Positions 1 to 7,833 are shown, counted from the first letter of the stretch. The stretch: 11,084 bases of DNA from Anaerolineae bacterium (GCA_016929205.1 JAFGJF010000370.1:1-11084); one strand, 5' to 3'. Notes: generated from the letters alone by a model not told the origin. Program-made: numbers and translations.

Positions 1-239
1 ACGTGCGCAGATATTTGTTCGAGGCGCATATGGGTGTAAAACGGCCGAGTTCGTCCGGGCAGCATCTCGTCACTCAGCTCGCCGAACAGCCATTCGGACA
101 TCGAGGCGCGATAGTAGTAAGGTTCGCCTTCATCGCTGATGATCATGATCCGTCCACCAGAGTCGGTGTGTCGAATCTCTTGTGCGGCCGCGATGCCGGC
201 CATGCCGTTGCCGATGATCAGGTATTTCACACCATTCAT
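1..239 (-). CDS. FAD-dependent NAD(P) oxidoreductase, N-terminal fragment
   Basis: The first 79 codons of a pyridine nucleotide-disulfide-type flavoprotein are visible; the rest lies beyond the left edge. The N-terminus is a Rossmann FAD-binding beta-alpha-beta unit: hydrophobic strand YLIIG, then G10-N-G12-M-A-G15, a helix, and a second strand IMIIS ending at D36-E37, where the FAD ribose would bind. The following YYYR...S..L segment resembles rubredoxin/ferredoxin reductases and the NirB N-terminus. ATG at 239-237 is chosen because it sits just before the Rossmann strand and has an AGGAAGG ribosome site a few bases upstream. It begins 21 bp after the stop of the Fe-S protein gene, so the two are very likely co-transcribed and may form an electron-transfer pair (inference). 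The family is secure; the electron acceptor cannot be read from this fragment. Confidence 0.88.
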   Translation of the reverse strand, partial: MNGVKYLIIGNGMAGIAAAQEIRHTDSGGRIMIISDEGEPYYYRASMSEWLFGELSDEMLPGRTRPFYTHMRLEQISAH

Positions 240-260
240 CGTTCGTTTCCTTCCTGGTGC

Positions 261-1376
261 CTATCCTGGTGTTTCGCGAGTTGCCTGTTCGGCGGCAACC
301 ATCAATTCCCACAGCGGTATGTTGGCCTCTTGAAACGTCTTGGCAAACGATTCCCAGCAGGTGATACACTCGACGGCCATCCCTTTAGCGTTTTTTTCTT
401 TGACCAGCGCCAGTTTGTCTCGGTGTAGTTTGTGGGTCAGGTCGTGGTTGACGTGAATGTTGTAATAGCCGCAGCAGGCACAGTCTTGTGGCGTTTCGAC
501 AATTTCGACCACATCTGCCATGCGTGACAAGAGCTGGCGTGCAGGGCCGGGTTTGTTGAGTTTTTTTGTGATGTGGCACGAGTCGTGGATGGCGATGGGA
601 TAGTCGAACCTGGACCAGTCGAGCCGGTCGGCGTATTGCAGCAGCCACTCTGGCGTGGTAAGCGGCGTCCAGGCCGCGCCCGTCTTTTTCTTGAGTCGCA
701 GCAGCGCGGCGTAACACTCGGCGCAGCCGGTCACGATCGTTTCCGGTTGTGCCTGGTCGATCAGTGTTTCCAGGTGGGTGAGCATCTGCTGTCCAAAGCC
801 CATACGCCCGGTGAGGTATTGAGGCCACCCACAGCAAGAGCGCACCCCGGCGAGGACCTCGTAATCGAGATTCAGACGATCGGCCAGCTTGAGTGTCGCT
901 GCGGGCGAGCCGGCGGGGGTAAAAATGTAGCAGCCAAAGTAAAACAGAAGCGGTTTTTGGTCGAGCCGGGCTTTGTCCACGTATTTGCCCAACGGGCCGG
1001 CAATGATCCGGGCGACGATGTCGTACGCCGAGATCAACCAGCTTTGGTCCTGCCGGCCCTTCAAAAGGTAGTAGCTTTTCCACTGCCGGGGAAGGCTGGG
1101 CAGCATGGATTTGAGCAAGAGCATCATGTGGTCGCGATGGACGCCGGCCGGGCAGGCCAGCGTACAATCGCCACACTGCACACATTCGGTGACAAAAGTC
1201 CGGACGCGTTCCGTCCAGACGCCCGAAACCATAACCGAGTCCAATTCGTTCTGGTTGACGTGCAGGCGATTGACGGGACATGCGTCCATACAGGCGTTAG
1301 CGCCAATACAGTTGTCGAGGCCAAACTCGGCGATGCGCCTCAAACTGGCCTCAAACGCTTGGCCATCCCATTTCAT
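261..1376 (-). CDS. Two-CCG-domain (Fe-S)-binding oxidoreductase subunit, GlpC/HdrD-like
   Basis: A 371-residue soluble electron-transfer protein of the heterodisulfide reductase/GlpC type. The N-terminus has a ferredoxin-like pair of cysteine motifs: C23-x5-C29-x3-C33-P and C65-x2-C68-x2-C71-x3-C75-P. The second is a complete [4Fe-4S] motif. In the first, the expected second cysteine is A26, the spacing seen at the [3Fe-4S] site of SdhB. Two CCG domains follow: C149, C181-C182-G, C218-x2-C221, then C267, C299-x-C301-C302-G, C337-x2-C340. These usually hold an Fe-S cluster at a thiol or quinone-linked site. No membrane segment is evident. ATG at 1376 has GGAGG about 7 bases upstream. The gene lies 13 bp after the TVP38 gene and 21 bp before the flavoprotein, so a flavin/Fe-S reductase complex is likely. 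Partner and substrate are unknown; GlpC, LldE/LutA or HdrD-like roles are all possible. Confidence 0.87.
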   Translation of the reverse strand: MKWDGQAFEASLRRIAEFGLDNCIGANACMDACPVNRLHVNQNELDSVMVSGVWTERVRTFVTECVQCGDCTLACPAGVHRDHMMLLLKSMLPSLPRQWKSYYLLKGRQDQSWLISAYDIVARIIAGPLGKYVDKARLDQKPLLFYFGCYIFTPAGSPAATLKLADRLNLDYEVLAGVRSCCGWPQYLTGRMGFGQQMLTHLETLIDQAQPETIVTGCAECYAALLRLKKKTGAAWTPLTTPEWLLQYADRLDWSRFDYPIAIHDSCHITKKLNKPGPARQLLSRMADVVEIVETPQDCACCGYYNIHVNHDLTHKLHRDKLALVKEKNAKGMAVECITCWESFAKTFQEANIPLWELMVAAEQATRETPG

Positions 1377-1389
1377 CGGATTCCTCCCA

Positions 1390-2085
1390 CTATTCCGGCG
1401 CTCCGGCTTGATTGTCTCTAGTCTTGCGATTGTTTGCGTACACGACGATAACCGGGATCAAGATCGCGACGACATTGATCCCGATGGCGACGTAGAATTG
1501 CCACGAACTCGGATCCTGGATCGCGTCTCCCAAAAAGGCCAACGAACCGGTGATGGGGACAATGCCGATCATGGTGGCCAGCAAAAAGGTCGGTACTGGC
1601 ACCTTGGTCAGGCCGGCAATGTAATTCTGGATTTCCCAGGGGATAACCGGGATCAGGCGCATGAGGAGCACGAATGCAAAGCCATTGCTGCCGCTGGACT
1701 GCTCGTAAACCTCGTCCAGTCTTTTGCCCTTGAGTTTGGATTCAACCCACTCGCGGCCCAACCGGCGGGCAATGGTAAAGGGCACGAGGGCTGAAACCGT
1801 GGCAATGATGATGGTGTACAGTGCACCTGGAATTGCCCCAAACAGCAGCCCCGATGTTGCTGACAGCACTGTGGATACAAACGGGATGGGCGAGGCGGCG
1901 ATGTAGAGGGTGGCATAGACCAGCAGCGCCCAGGGGCCGAAACTGGCGACAAACTGCTGGATGCTGGGGCAAATGCTGTCCTCGCATTGTGAAAGATAGT
2001 ACCCTACCAACGTGCCGAGCACGCCCAAAATGAGGACGATCAGGCCAATATTGAGCCAACGTTGTTGTTTTGGCTGTTCACTCAT
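1390..2085 (-). CDS. TVP38/TMEM64 (VTT/DedA-superfamily) membrane protein
   Basis: A 231-residue polytopic inner-membrane protein. One transmembrane segment lies at about residues 11-31, followed by a short loop with C34 and C39. The VTT core then shows SPIPF near 65-69, the re-entrant element G79-L-L-F-G-A-I-P-G87, and the signature R143-L-I-P-x-I-P with N154-Y-x-A-G158, then two further hydrophobic segments ending near residue 218. DedA/VTT proteins are linked to lipid scrambling or membrane homeostasis, and bacterial TVP38 genes often neighbour flavoprotein reductases, as here. The ATG at 2085 has AAGGAG six bases upstream and overlaps the preceding gene by 8 bp, suggesting translational coupling. 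The C34/C39 pair could be redox active if periplasmic, which is speculative. The family call is strong; the transported or flipped substrate is unknown. Confidence 0.9.
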   Translation of the reverse strand: MSEQPKQQRWLNIGLIVLILGVLGTLVGYYLSQCEDSICPSIQQFVASFGPWALLVYATLYIAASPIPFVSTVLSATSGLLFGAIPGALYTIIIATVSALVPFTIARRLGREWVESKLKGKRLDEVYEQSSGSNGFAFVLLMRLIPVIPWEIQNYIAGLTKVPVPTFLLATMIGIVPITGSLAFLGDAIQDPSSWQFYVAIGINVVAILIPVIVVYANNRKTRDNQAGAPE

Positions 2086-2746
2086 TGTCTGCTCCTTTTT
2101 CTTGTTCTAGCAGGATGCCCTGCCAGCGCTCGTATTCCCGGATCGTGTCCATATCGTATAATTCGGGCAAATAAGCGATTTCTAGCTTTTGTGCCCGTGC
2201 CAGGTCCTGGGTTTGAGCCAGGACGTGTTTGCTGCTCCAGGCAATTCCTTCAAACAGCCGCGCTCCGGGTGCGTGCATCCCGACAAGATAATAGCCACCG
2301 TCAGCCGCCGGGCCGATGACGATGGGATTCGATTCCAGCGCTTGGAACGCATCGCGAACGAGCTGGCTGGTCAAATCAGGTACGTCACTGCCGGTCAAGA
2401 TAACTGAACTCGCTCCTCGCGAAAACGCTTGCGCAAATGAAGCGGCCATCCGCTGCCCCAAATCGCCCTCAACCTGCGGCTGTACGGTGAATTCCGGGAA
2501 TGCGCCGGCAAAAAAGGCGATGTCGGAAGCAGAGGCCAGGGACAGTTCGATAGTGGTACCCGGCAGGTGTGCCTTTGCCAAATCCAGAAGGTAAGCATAG
2601 AGCAGTCTGGCATAGACGCCGGCCGATTGCTCTGTCCCGATGGCGGCGCCCAGCCGCGTCTTTGCATAGCCGGGCAGCGGGTGTTTTGCGTATAGGACGA
2701 GGTGTTGGGGCGAGGCCTTACCCCGTATCTTGTCGCTGCTTTTCAC
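2078..2746 (-). CDS. DUF2064/TIGR04282-family glycosyl- or nucleotidyl-transferase
   Basis: A GT-A-fold transferase of about 222 residues. Visible motifs, numbered from the GTG, are the N-terminal nucleotide-binding YAKHPLPGYAKTRLG (19-33), E93-G-D-L-G-Q-R99, the metal-binding G119-S-D121-x-P and G145-P-A-A-D149-G-G-Y-Y-L. These define DUF2064, named in PGAP as the TIGR04282 arsenosugar biosynthesis glycosyltransferase, and commonly found beside TIGR04283 as here. The sugar nucleotide and acceptor are not readable. Start: GTG at 2746 overlaps the upstream TGA as GTGA and has AAAAGG seven bases upstream. An ATG two codons earlier (2752) has that site only one base away, so it is less likely. 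The same frame stays open to about 3199, but that extension is antisense-frame noise over the upstream glycosyltransferase. It overlaps the TVP38 start by 8 bp. Confidence 0.85.
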   Translation of the reverse strand: MKSSDKIRGKASPQHLVLYAKHPLPGYAKTRLGAAIGTEQSAGVYARLLYAYLLDLAKAHLPGTTIELSLASASDIAFFAGAFPEFTVQPQVEGDLGQRMAASFAQAFSRGASSVILTGSDVPDLTSQLVRDAFQALESNPIVIGPAADGGYYLVGMHAPGARLFEGIAWSSKHVLAQTQDLARAQKLEIAYLPELYDMDTIREYERWQGILLEQEKGADNE

Positions 2747-3438
2747 CTGCATGCCTTTTCGCGGCTCGACACGTAGACACGAGCAATGTCTTCCGGCGTC
2801 GCACCCAAATATAGATAGCGGATCATACACCAAAAGCTGAGCAGCCACTGCCTCAAAGGCCCGCGCTCCACAAAGCGGCGGCTCGATGTGATGACACGCA
2901 GGTCGGGGCGTACCAGCCTGCCCACCAGGTGTAACGTGCGCATCATCTCGACATCTTCCATCAACACGATTTCGGCAAAGCCGCCGATTTGGTCGAACGT
3001 CGCACGGGACATAAATTGTACCAGGTCGCCAAACATAATCCGCCAGTCTGCGGGAAAGCGGATGGCGTTGACAAGGTGCAAGATCCCTTTGGGCGGTGAG
3101 AGGAGGGTCTGAAAGCAGCCGCCGCTCACGCCGGGATGGCCCAATGAGTCGATGATGGCCTCTCGCCAGCCGGCGGGCAACTGCGAATCGGCGTGACAAA
3201 ATGCCAACAATTCGCCGTGACTGCCCCTGGCCCCGGCGTTCATTTGCACGGCGCGTCCGCGTGGCGACCGGATTAACGTGACCCCGGGTGGAATGAGGCC
3301 GGGCGTATCGTCGGTGCTGCCGCCGTCAACGACCACGATCTCGACTTGCTCGGGCGTATAGTCACGCCGGGCGGCCTGGATAGTCTTGAGTATGTTTTTC
3401 GCCTCGTTCAGGGTAGGGATAATGACGGATACAAGCAA
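2743..3438 (-). CDS. Family 2 glycosyltransferase, TIGR04283-like
   Basis: A GT-A glycosyltransferase of about 231 residues, cytosolic or membrane-peripheral. It begins directly with SVIIPTLNEA, then VVVDGGSTDDT (D38 binds the nucleotide), G61-R-A-x-Q-M-N-A-G-A, the metal-binding H82-A-D84, and M160-E161-D162 near the catalytic base. This order, including GRAxQMNAGA, is the TIGR04283 type (PGAP: arsenosugar biosynthesis glycosyltransferase). The usual GDQ is GDL at residues 137-139. Start: the frame is open to a TTG at 3504 inside the upstream gene, but TTG at 3438 is preferred because AAGGA lies seven bases upstream, it follows the upstream stop, and it opens on the first conserved strand. 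No ATG fits. Its stop overlaps the GTG of the DUF2064 gene by 4 bp, suggesting stoichiometric translation. Acceptor unknown. Confidence 0.87.
   Translation of the reverse strand: MLVSVIIPTLNEAKNILKTIQAARRDYTPEQVEIVVVDGGSTDDTPGLIPPGVTLIRSPRGRAVQMNAGARGSHGELLAFCHADSQLPAGWREAIIDSLGHPGVSGGCFQTLLSPPKGILHLVNAIRFPADWRIMFGDLVQFMSRATFDQIGGFAEIVLMEDVEMMRTLHLVGRLVRPDLRVITSSRRFVERGPLRQWLLSFWCMIRYLYLGATPEDIARVYVSSREKACR
2754..2759 (-). promoter_or_regulatory. Ribosome binding site deciding the GTG start of the DUF2064 gene
   Basis: AAAAGG on the minus strand lies seven bases upstream of GTG at 2746, but only one base from the alternative ATG at 2752. With the GTGA stop/start overlap, this spacing favours the GTG. 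Confidence 0.5.
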
Positions 3439-3445
3439 ATTGCAT

Positions 3446-3450
3446 TCCTT
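3446..3450 (-). promoter_or_regulatory. Ribosome binding site deciding the TTG start of the family 2 glycosyltransferase
   Basis: AAGGA on the minus strand is followed by seven bases and then TTG at 3438, which opens the first conserved strand of the glycosyltransferase. Upstream in-frame candidates (TTG 3504, GTG 3489) have no comparable site and would add residues with no family match. Confidence 0.5.
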
Positions 3451-3478
3451 GAAAGCGCGCAGACTGTGGTTCGACGCA

Positions 3479-4507
3479 TCAGACGTCACGCAGGTACGGA
3501 TCAAACATCTCGCGCAGGAAGTCCAGGTCGAGATAGGACGACACCTTTAAAAAGGTGTCCTGGTTTTTTACGGCGTGCTCGCCGGTTTGGTAGGTCACCC
3601 ATGCCATGGCCGACCAAGAGATACCCCGCATATAGTTGAATGGATCGCGCAAGCGAACGCGTTCCCAGATCGTATCGCGCAGGTGCGCGTCGGAAATGGT
3701 CGCACGATAGGTGTCGATGAACTCTTTTTTATCGGCGGCGGTCATTCGATAGCCGGTCTTCCACAATGTCGTCATCGGCGCGCAAAAGTGAGACAGATCC
3801 TGAGAGGGATCGCCCCACAGCGGTTTTTCCCAATCTACCAGGTGCAGCGTGCCCCGTCTGCGGTTGGCGATAAAGTTGCCCGAGTTGACCTCGGTATTGA
3901 TGATGCAGGGACACGGATCGGATACGAAATAGGCCTCTTGATGGCGTGCATCCCCCGCCCAGACAAGCAGTTCGGCCAAATAGTCCCTCAATGCCGGATC
4001 GGCCAGATCGGATTCGAGGTAGACCGGCAAAAGCCGCGAGCATTCCTCAAAGGTCATACTGAGCGGACGTTCCTCGCGGATCAGGTGGTTTTGCGCCGGC
4101 TCAACCGGATGGGTGTGGATCCTGGCGAACACCCTGGCTGCGTCCTGCAGATCGCGGCGATAGTCCAGGTTTTCGCCGGGCAGGTATTCCATGATCAGCA
4201 CACCGTACTCGATGTTTTCGCGGCTGTCGTCGACATAGTAGGGATACGGGGTGACATCTGTCTCCGTCAAGAGTTGCAAGGCCCGGAACTCGTACAGGAT
4301 TTGGTCGTCGCGGTCGATCTGTGTGCCAATGTTGACGCGAAAGACCCACCTATTTTCCTGCTGGCGCACCAGGTAGTTAAGATTGTATTCACCTTGCGCC
4401 AACGGCTCGACGCGGAAATCCACACCAGGCTGCCAACCGGGAACGCCGGCGAGATCGGCACGTGCCAGGTAGGTAGCTATCGGGGAGAGACATGTGTCCA
4501 GATCCAC
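3479..4507 (-). CDS. APH/choline kinase-family phosphotransferase with atypical catalytic loop
   Basis: A 342-residue protein kinase-like-fold phosphotransferase. Visible are the nucleotide-loop segment GEYNLNYLV (39-47), the strand WVFRVNIG where R57 occupies the place of the usual beta-3 lysine, helix C around E73, the hinge EYLPGENL (107-114), the catalytic loop N204-T-E206-V-N-S-G-N211, and the metal-binding LVDWE (D225) followed by GDPSQDLSHF. The canonical loop is HxDxxxxN; here His is Asn and the catalytic Asp is Glu, while the last Asn and the DFG-equivalent Asp remain. It could phosphorylate a small alcohol or sugar, or act in a modified way; aminoglycoside resistance is not implied. 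GTG at 4507 is chosen for GAGGAA six to seven bases upstream. It sits 36 bp after zwf and about 40 bp before the glycosyltransferase, so it may supply a phosphorylated intermediate to the transferases (inference). Confidence 0.8.
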   Translation of the reverse strand: MDLDTCLSPIATYLARADLAGVPGWQPGVDFRVEPLAQGEYNLNYLVRQQENRWVFRVNIGTQIDRDDQILYEFRALQLLTETDVTPYPYYVDDSRENIEYGVLIMEYLPGENLDYRRDLQDAARVFARIHTHPVEPAQNHLIREERPLSMTFEECSRLLPVYLESDLADPALRDYLAELLVWAGDARHQEAYFVSDPCPCIINTEVNSGNFIANRRRGTLHLVDWEKPLWGDPSQDLSHFCAPMTTLWKTGYRMTAADKKEFIDTYRATISDAHLRDTIWERVRLRDPFNYMRGISWSAMAWVTYQTGEHAVKNQDTFLKVSSYLDLDFLREMFDPYLRDV

Positions 4508-4543
4508 TGGTTATTCCTCAACATGTGTTCCTGAACGGGTCGA

Positions 4544-6019
4544 TTACGTACCATGACTGCATCCCGAACGCCAAAGATGCCCGGCCCGGGCAAGCAGTTC
4601 ATCTGCCTCTGCCGGTCCCGGGCTTCCGGGCGCGTAGGATGCCGGCGCCTTTGGATACTGGCCATCCTTTTGATCTGTGAACGGATCGACGAGATGCCAG
4701 GCCAGCTCGATCTCGTCGCTGCGAGCAAAGAGCGAGGCGTCCCCCTGTATGGCGTCGAGCAGCAGACGCTCGTACGCTTCAGGCAAGACGCGTTCGCCAA
4801 ACCGGTTGCTGTAGTGAAATTCCATGTTTACCGGTGCAACCTGCATCCCCGCGCCGGGCACCTTGGTTTGAAAGTGGAGGTGCATGCCCTCGTCCGGCTG
4901 GATGCAGAGCGATAGGTAATTGGGAGCAAGCTCTGTGTCTGTAGGAAAGAGCAGATGTGGCACGCGCTTGAACACGAGGGTGACCTCGGTCGTTTTGGCA
5001 GGCAGCTTTTTACCGGAACGCAGGTAAAACGGCACGCCCTGCCAGCGCCAGTTATCGATGTAGAGTTTCATCGCCGCACAAGTCGGTGTACGGGAGTCTG
5101 CCGCGACGCCGTTTTCGTCCAGATAACCCTGGTATTGGCCTAATACGCAGTCGCGATCTGCAATCGGACGGATCGCCTGGAGCACTTTGACCTTTTCATC
5201 GCGCAATGCGCGGGCATTGAACGCAGAAGGGGGTTCCATAGCCGTGAGGGTTAGCAACTGCAAGAGATGGTTTTGAACCATGTCGCGCAATACTCCGGCG
5301 CGATCGTAATACCCGGCGCGATGCCCGACGCCGATGCTTTCGGCCATCGTGATTTGCACGTTATCGATATAGTTTCGATTCCACAGCGGTTCAAAGATGG
5401 CATTGGCAAAACGAAAGGTCAGGATATTCTGCACCGTTTCCTTGCCCAGGTAATGATCGATGCGATAGACCTGGCTTTCGTCAAAGACGGCGTGAACCTG
5501 GTCGTTGAGCTGGCGAGCGCTTTCCAGGTCGTGTCCGAACGGTTTTTCGATAATGATCCGCGACCAGCCGTGATCGCTGCGGTTCAGCCCGGTCTGCCCC
5601 AAGTGCTCAATGACCGTCGGGTAGAGCAGCGGCGGTATAGCCAGGTAAAAGAGATGGTTATTTTGCGTTCCGTCCGCCGCACCGTCAAGCCGGGCCAGCC
5701 GCTGGGCAATGCGCTGGTACGTTTCAGGATCATCATAACTGCCTGCCAGGTAGGAATAACGTTCCTCGAAACTGGACCAAAGCGTACAGATGTTCGGGCT
5801 GAGGCGGGCGTATTCGGCTACACCCTGGAAAAGATGATCGCGAAACGCGGCATCGGTAAGGGGGCTTCGTGCGACGCCGATGACACGTGTTGCCGTCGAC
5901 AAGAGTCCGCCACATGCCAGGCTGTGCAGGGCCGGTACCAGTTTACGTTGTGCGAGATCGCCGGAAGCGCCAAAAATGACGATGGCTGCCGGTTTGGTGT
6001 CTGAACTATTTTGAGTCAT
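4544..6019 (-). CDS. zwf: Glucose-6-phosphate 1-dehydrogenase
   Basis: Oxidises glucose 6-phosphate to 6-phosphogluconolactone, reducing NADP(+) or NAD(+), as the first oxidative pentose phosphate step in the cytosol. The 491-residue length is normal. Visible features are the coenzyme-binding G17-A-S-G-D21-L at the N-terminus, E158-K-P-F-G162, the active-site signature R186-I-D-H-Y-L-G-K-E with D188 and phosphate-binding H189, and the downstream catalytic H251 in [10 protein letters not shown]. All catalytic residues are present. ATG at 6019 precedes the Rossmann strand with a GGAGAGG site upstream. It lies 34 bp after pgi and 36 bp before the phosphotransferase gene. No 6-phosphogluconolactonase or gnd is in the window. 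Confidence is very high. Confidence 0.97.
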   Translation of the reverse strand: MTQNSSDTKPAAIVIFGASGDLAQRKLVPALHSLACGGLLSTATRVIGVARSPLTDAAFRDHLFQGVAEYARLSPNICTLWSSFEERYSYLAGSYDDPETYQRIAQRLARLDGAADGTQNNHLFYLAIPPLLYPTVIEHLGQTGLNRSDHGWSRIIIEKPFGHDLESARQLNDQVHAVFDESQVYRIDHYLGKETVQNILTFRFANAIFEPLWNRNYIDNVQITMAESIGVGHRAGYYDRAGVLRDMVQNHLLQLLTLTAMEPPSAFNARALRDEKVKVLQAIRPIADRDCVLGQYQGYLDENGVAADSRTPTCAAMKLYIDNWRWQGVPFYLRSGKKLPAKTTEVTLVFKRVPHLLFPTDTELAPNYLSLCIQPDEGMHLHFQTKVPGAGMQVAPVNMEFHYSNRFGERVLPEAYERLLLDAIQGDASLFARSDEIELAWHLVDPFTDQKDGQYPKAPASYAPGSPGPAEADELLARAGHLWRSGCSHGT

Positions 6020-6053
6020 AGGTTGTCCTCTCCGGCCAATCCCTGGATAGGTC

Positions 6054-7724
6054 TCATTTGTTCAGCATCTCTGTCAATCGCTTCAAACCACCGGTGACGT
6101 CTGTCCCAAGGTGGAACCAGATCACCCGGCGATCGGCCGCCAGCAAAGCCTGCCTGTCGCCCAAGGCCTGGGCCATTTTGAGCACGGCAAAACTGATTGA
6201 TGAGCCAGATGCGCCTGCTTGGGTGGGAATCGGTTCATCCTGAGGACTGTCTGCCGTGATCTGGATGAAAAGCCCGTTTCCGGCGTCGCCCTTGTGTAAT
6301 TGGCCGGTCGAGTGCAAAAAACGCGGCCCGTAGCCCACCGTCGTGGCCAATTGCAGTTTGTCACGCAGCGCGCGGCGCAAAACCCCAAGCGTGGCGTCCG
6401 TTTCCGCGGTCGGTTGGACGTAGGCTTGCAGCGCAATATAGCTGCGACCAGCGCCCGTCACCGGGTCACCGGGTTGAACGTGGGCCAGAAAGGCGTGCAG
6501 CGCTTCGCTAGTGAGCGGCGCGGCTTGATCGTCGCCAAGTACGCCTTTTTCTTCGAATTCGGCGACCACGTTGCGGGCCGAAACTTTGGCCGATTCCACG
6601 TCAGGCTGATCGAATGGATTGATGCGCAGCCTGTGACTGGCCACGGCGGTTGCCATTTCCCACAAAAAGATCTGCCCTCCCAGGTCGTACGCGTCGCGCA
6701 GATGCAGGCGGACGACTGGTTGGCCGGCCTCTTGTAGAGCGGCCACAGCGGCGTCATAGGTTTCGTCTCCGTCGAGATGCAGGTAGATAAAGAGGCGGTC
6801 GTCGCCATAGACCTGTGGGTTGCCAACCGGTTCTCCCACTACCGGCAAGATACCCCTGCCCTCTTTGCCCGTGCTCTCGGCAATCAACTGTTCTACCCAG
6901 TCGCCAAAGCTCTCGAGTGGCGGGGAAACGACAAAGGTGGCTTTGTCGCGTCCTGCTTGGGCCAACTCACCCAGGATCGCGCCTAGCCGTGCGCCGTGGC
7001 TGTTGCCCCCCGCTTGACAATTGCCGGCCATGGCCAGTGCCCTGTCGAGCAATGTCCTCAAGTCAGCGCCGATCAATGCCGCCGGAACGAGCCCAAAGTA
7101 AGAAAGCGCCGAATAACGACCGCCGATATTGGGATCGTTGAGAAACGTCGTTCGAAAATCATATTTGTTGGCCGCATCGACCAGCTTGCTGCCCGGGTCG
7201 GTGATCGCCACAAAATGCGATCCGGCCTGTTCTCGCCCTACAAGATCGATCACCCGGTTGTAAAAGAATTTGAAAAAGGAGAGCGTTTCGACCGTGCCGC
7301 CCGATTTGGTGGAGACGATAAACAATGTTTTGGTCAAATCCAGCTCGTGTGCAAAAGTGAGAACCGCGCCTGGATCGGTGCTGTCGAGCACGGCCAGATC
7401 GAGGTAGCCTTTTCGCACACCGAGGGTGCGGCGAAATACTTCAGGAGCCAGGCTGGAGCCACCCATGCCCAACAGCAAGACGTGGGTGTAACCGTCGTCG
7501 CGCACCTGGCGGGCAAATGTCTCCAGACGAGGAATGTTATCGCTCATGGTCTCTGCAATGTGCAGCCAACCCAGGCGGTTCGTGATCTCGGCCGGGTCTG
7601 GCTTCCAGAGGGTGTAATCGTGCGCCCAGATGCGGGCCATAGTTTGCTGCTCCGCCATCTCGGACAGCGCGGCATCGACAACCGCCTGGTAGGAACCCAG
7701 GTCAGTAGATATCAATTTTGTCAT
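6054..7724 (-). CDS. pgi: Glucose-6-phosphate isomerase, Tal-Pgi-type
   Basis: Interconverts glucose 6-phosphate and fructose 6-phosphate in the cytosol. The 556-residue protein has the double SIS-domain plan. SIS 1 shows [13 protein letters not shown] (83-95), the phosphate-binding S138-T-K-S-G-G-T-V-E-T147 and G201-G-R203-Y-S. A second region carries [13 protein letters not shown], which likely includes the catalytic Glu, and the C-terminus has [14 protein letters not shown] with the His/Lys used in ring opening. The wording, especially the C-terminal HSTGQLHKG block, matches the isomerase half of bifunctional transaldolase/Pgi proteins rather than E. coli-type Pgi (from memory), and here it stands alone. 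ATG at 7724 has a near-perfect AAGGAGG five bases upstream. It is the first well-supported gene of the operon; the leader may carry control elements. SIS-type phosphomannose isomerase activity is a less likely alternative. Confidence 0.9.
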   Translation of the reverse strand: MTKLISTDLGSYQAVVDAALSEMAEQQTMARIWAHDYTLWKPDPAEITNRLGWLHIAETMSDNIPRLETFARQVRDDGYTHVLLLGMGGSSLAPEVFRRTLGVRKGYLDLAVLDSTDPGAVLTFAHELDLTKTLFIVSTKSGGTVETLSFFKFFYNRVIDLVGREQAGSHFVAITDPGSKLVDAANKYDFRTTFLNDPNIGGRYSALSYFGLVPAALIGADLRTLLDRALAMAGNCQAGGNSHGARLGAILGELAQAGRDKATFVVSPPLESFGDWVEQLIAESTGKEGRGILPVVGEPVGNPQVYGDDRLFIYLHLDGDETYDAAVAALQEAGQPVVRLHLRDAYDLGGQIFLWEMATAVASHRLRINPFDQPDVESAKVSARNVVAEFEEKGVLGDDQAAPLTSEALHAFLAHVQPGDPVTGAGRSYIALQAYVQPTAETDATLGVLRRALRDKLQLATTVGYGPRFLHSTGQLHKGDAGNGLFIQITADSPQDEPIPTQAGASGSSISFAVLKMAQALGDRQALLAADRRVIWFHLGTDVTGGLKRLTEMLNK

Positions 7725-7787
7725 TGTGACCTCCTTGTTTGTCGGATCCTTTTGTTGAGTTGACGCATTGACCCTTTGGTTTCTTAC

Positions 7788-7800
7788 TTGGCATTGCCAA
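7788..7800. repeat. Inverted repeat TTGGCA-T-TGCCAA in the pgi leader
   Basis: Perfect 6-bp arms around one central base, 64 bp upstream of the pgi start codon. Its size and symmetry suit a dimeric repressor operator or a small RNA hairpin, but no regulator is assigned. The nine bases TTGGCAATG of its minus-strand form also occur at 9143-9151 in the leader of the SUMF1-like gene. Confidence 0.4.
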
Positions 7801-7814
7801 AAGCTGTGCGGGGT

Positions 7815-7828
7815 TATTTGTTCAAATA
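7815..7828. repeat. Inverted repeat TATTTG-TT-CAAATA in the pgi leader
   Basis: Perfect 6-bp arms separated by two bases, 14 bp from the neighbouring inverted repeat and just downstream of the stop of the small ORF. A possible operator; the AT-rich arms make chance occurrence plausible. In the remainder of 7725-7833 I see only the strong pgi ribosome binding site. Confidence 0.3.
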
Positions 7829-7833
7829 GGCGC

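Noticed and set aside
573..1421. Long plus-strand open frame (282 codons) opposite the Fe-S protein gene
   Set aside because: It is antisense to a gene with clear cysteine motifs, and its translation shows no domain or ribosome site. It is an expected shadow in GC-rich coding DNA.
2747..3199. N-terminal extension of the DUF2064 frame
   Set aside because: It overlaps the family 2 glycosyltransferase in another frame and adds Arg/Pro-rich residues with no homology; the conserved domain begins near 2700.
3575..4534. Plus-strand open frame of 319 codons opposite the phosphotransferase gene
   Set aside because: No recognisable motif, while the opposite strand encodes a clear kinase-fold protein with a good ribosome site.
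6996..7763. Plus-strand open frame of 255 codons opposite pgi
   Set aside because: Antisense to strongly conserved Pgi motifs; its own translation shows no family features.
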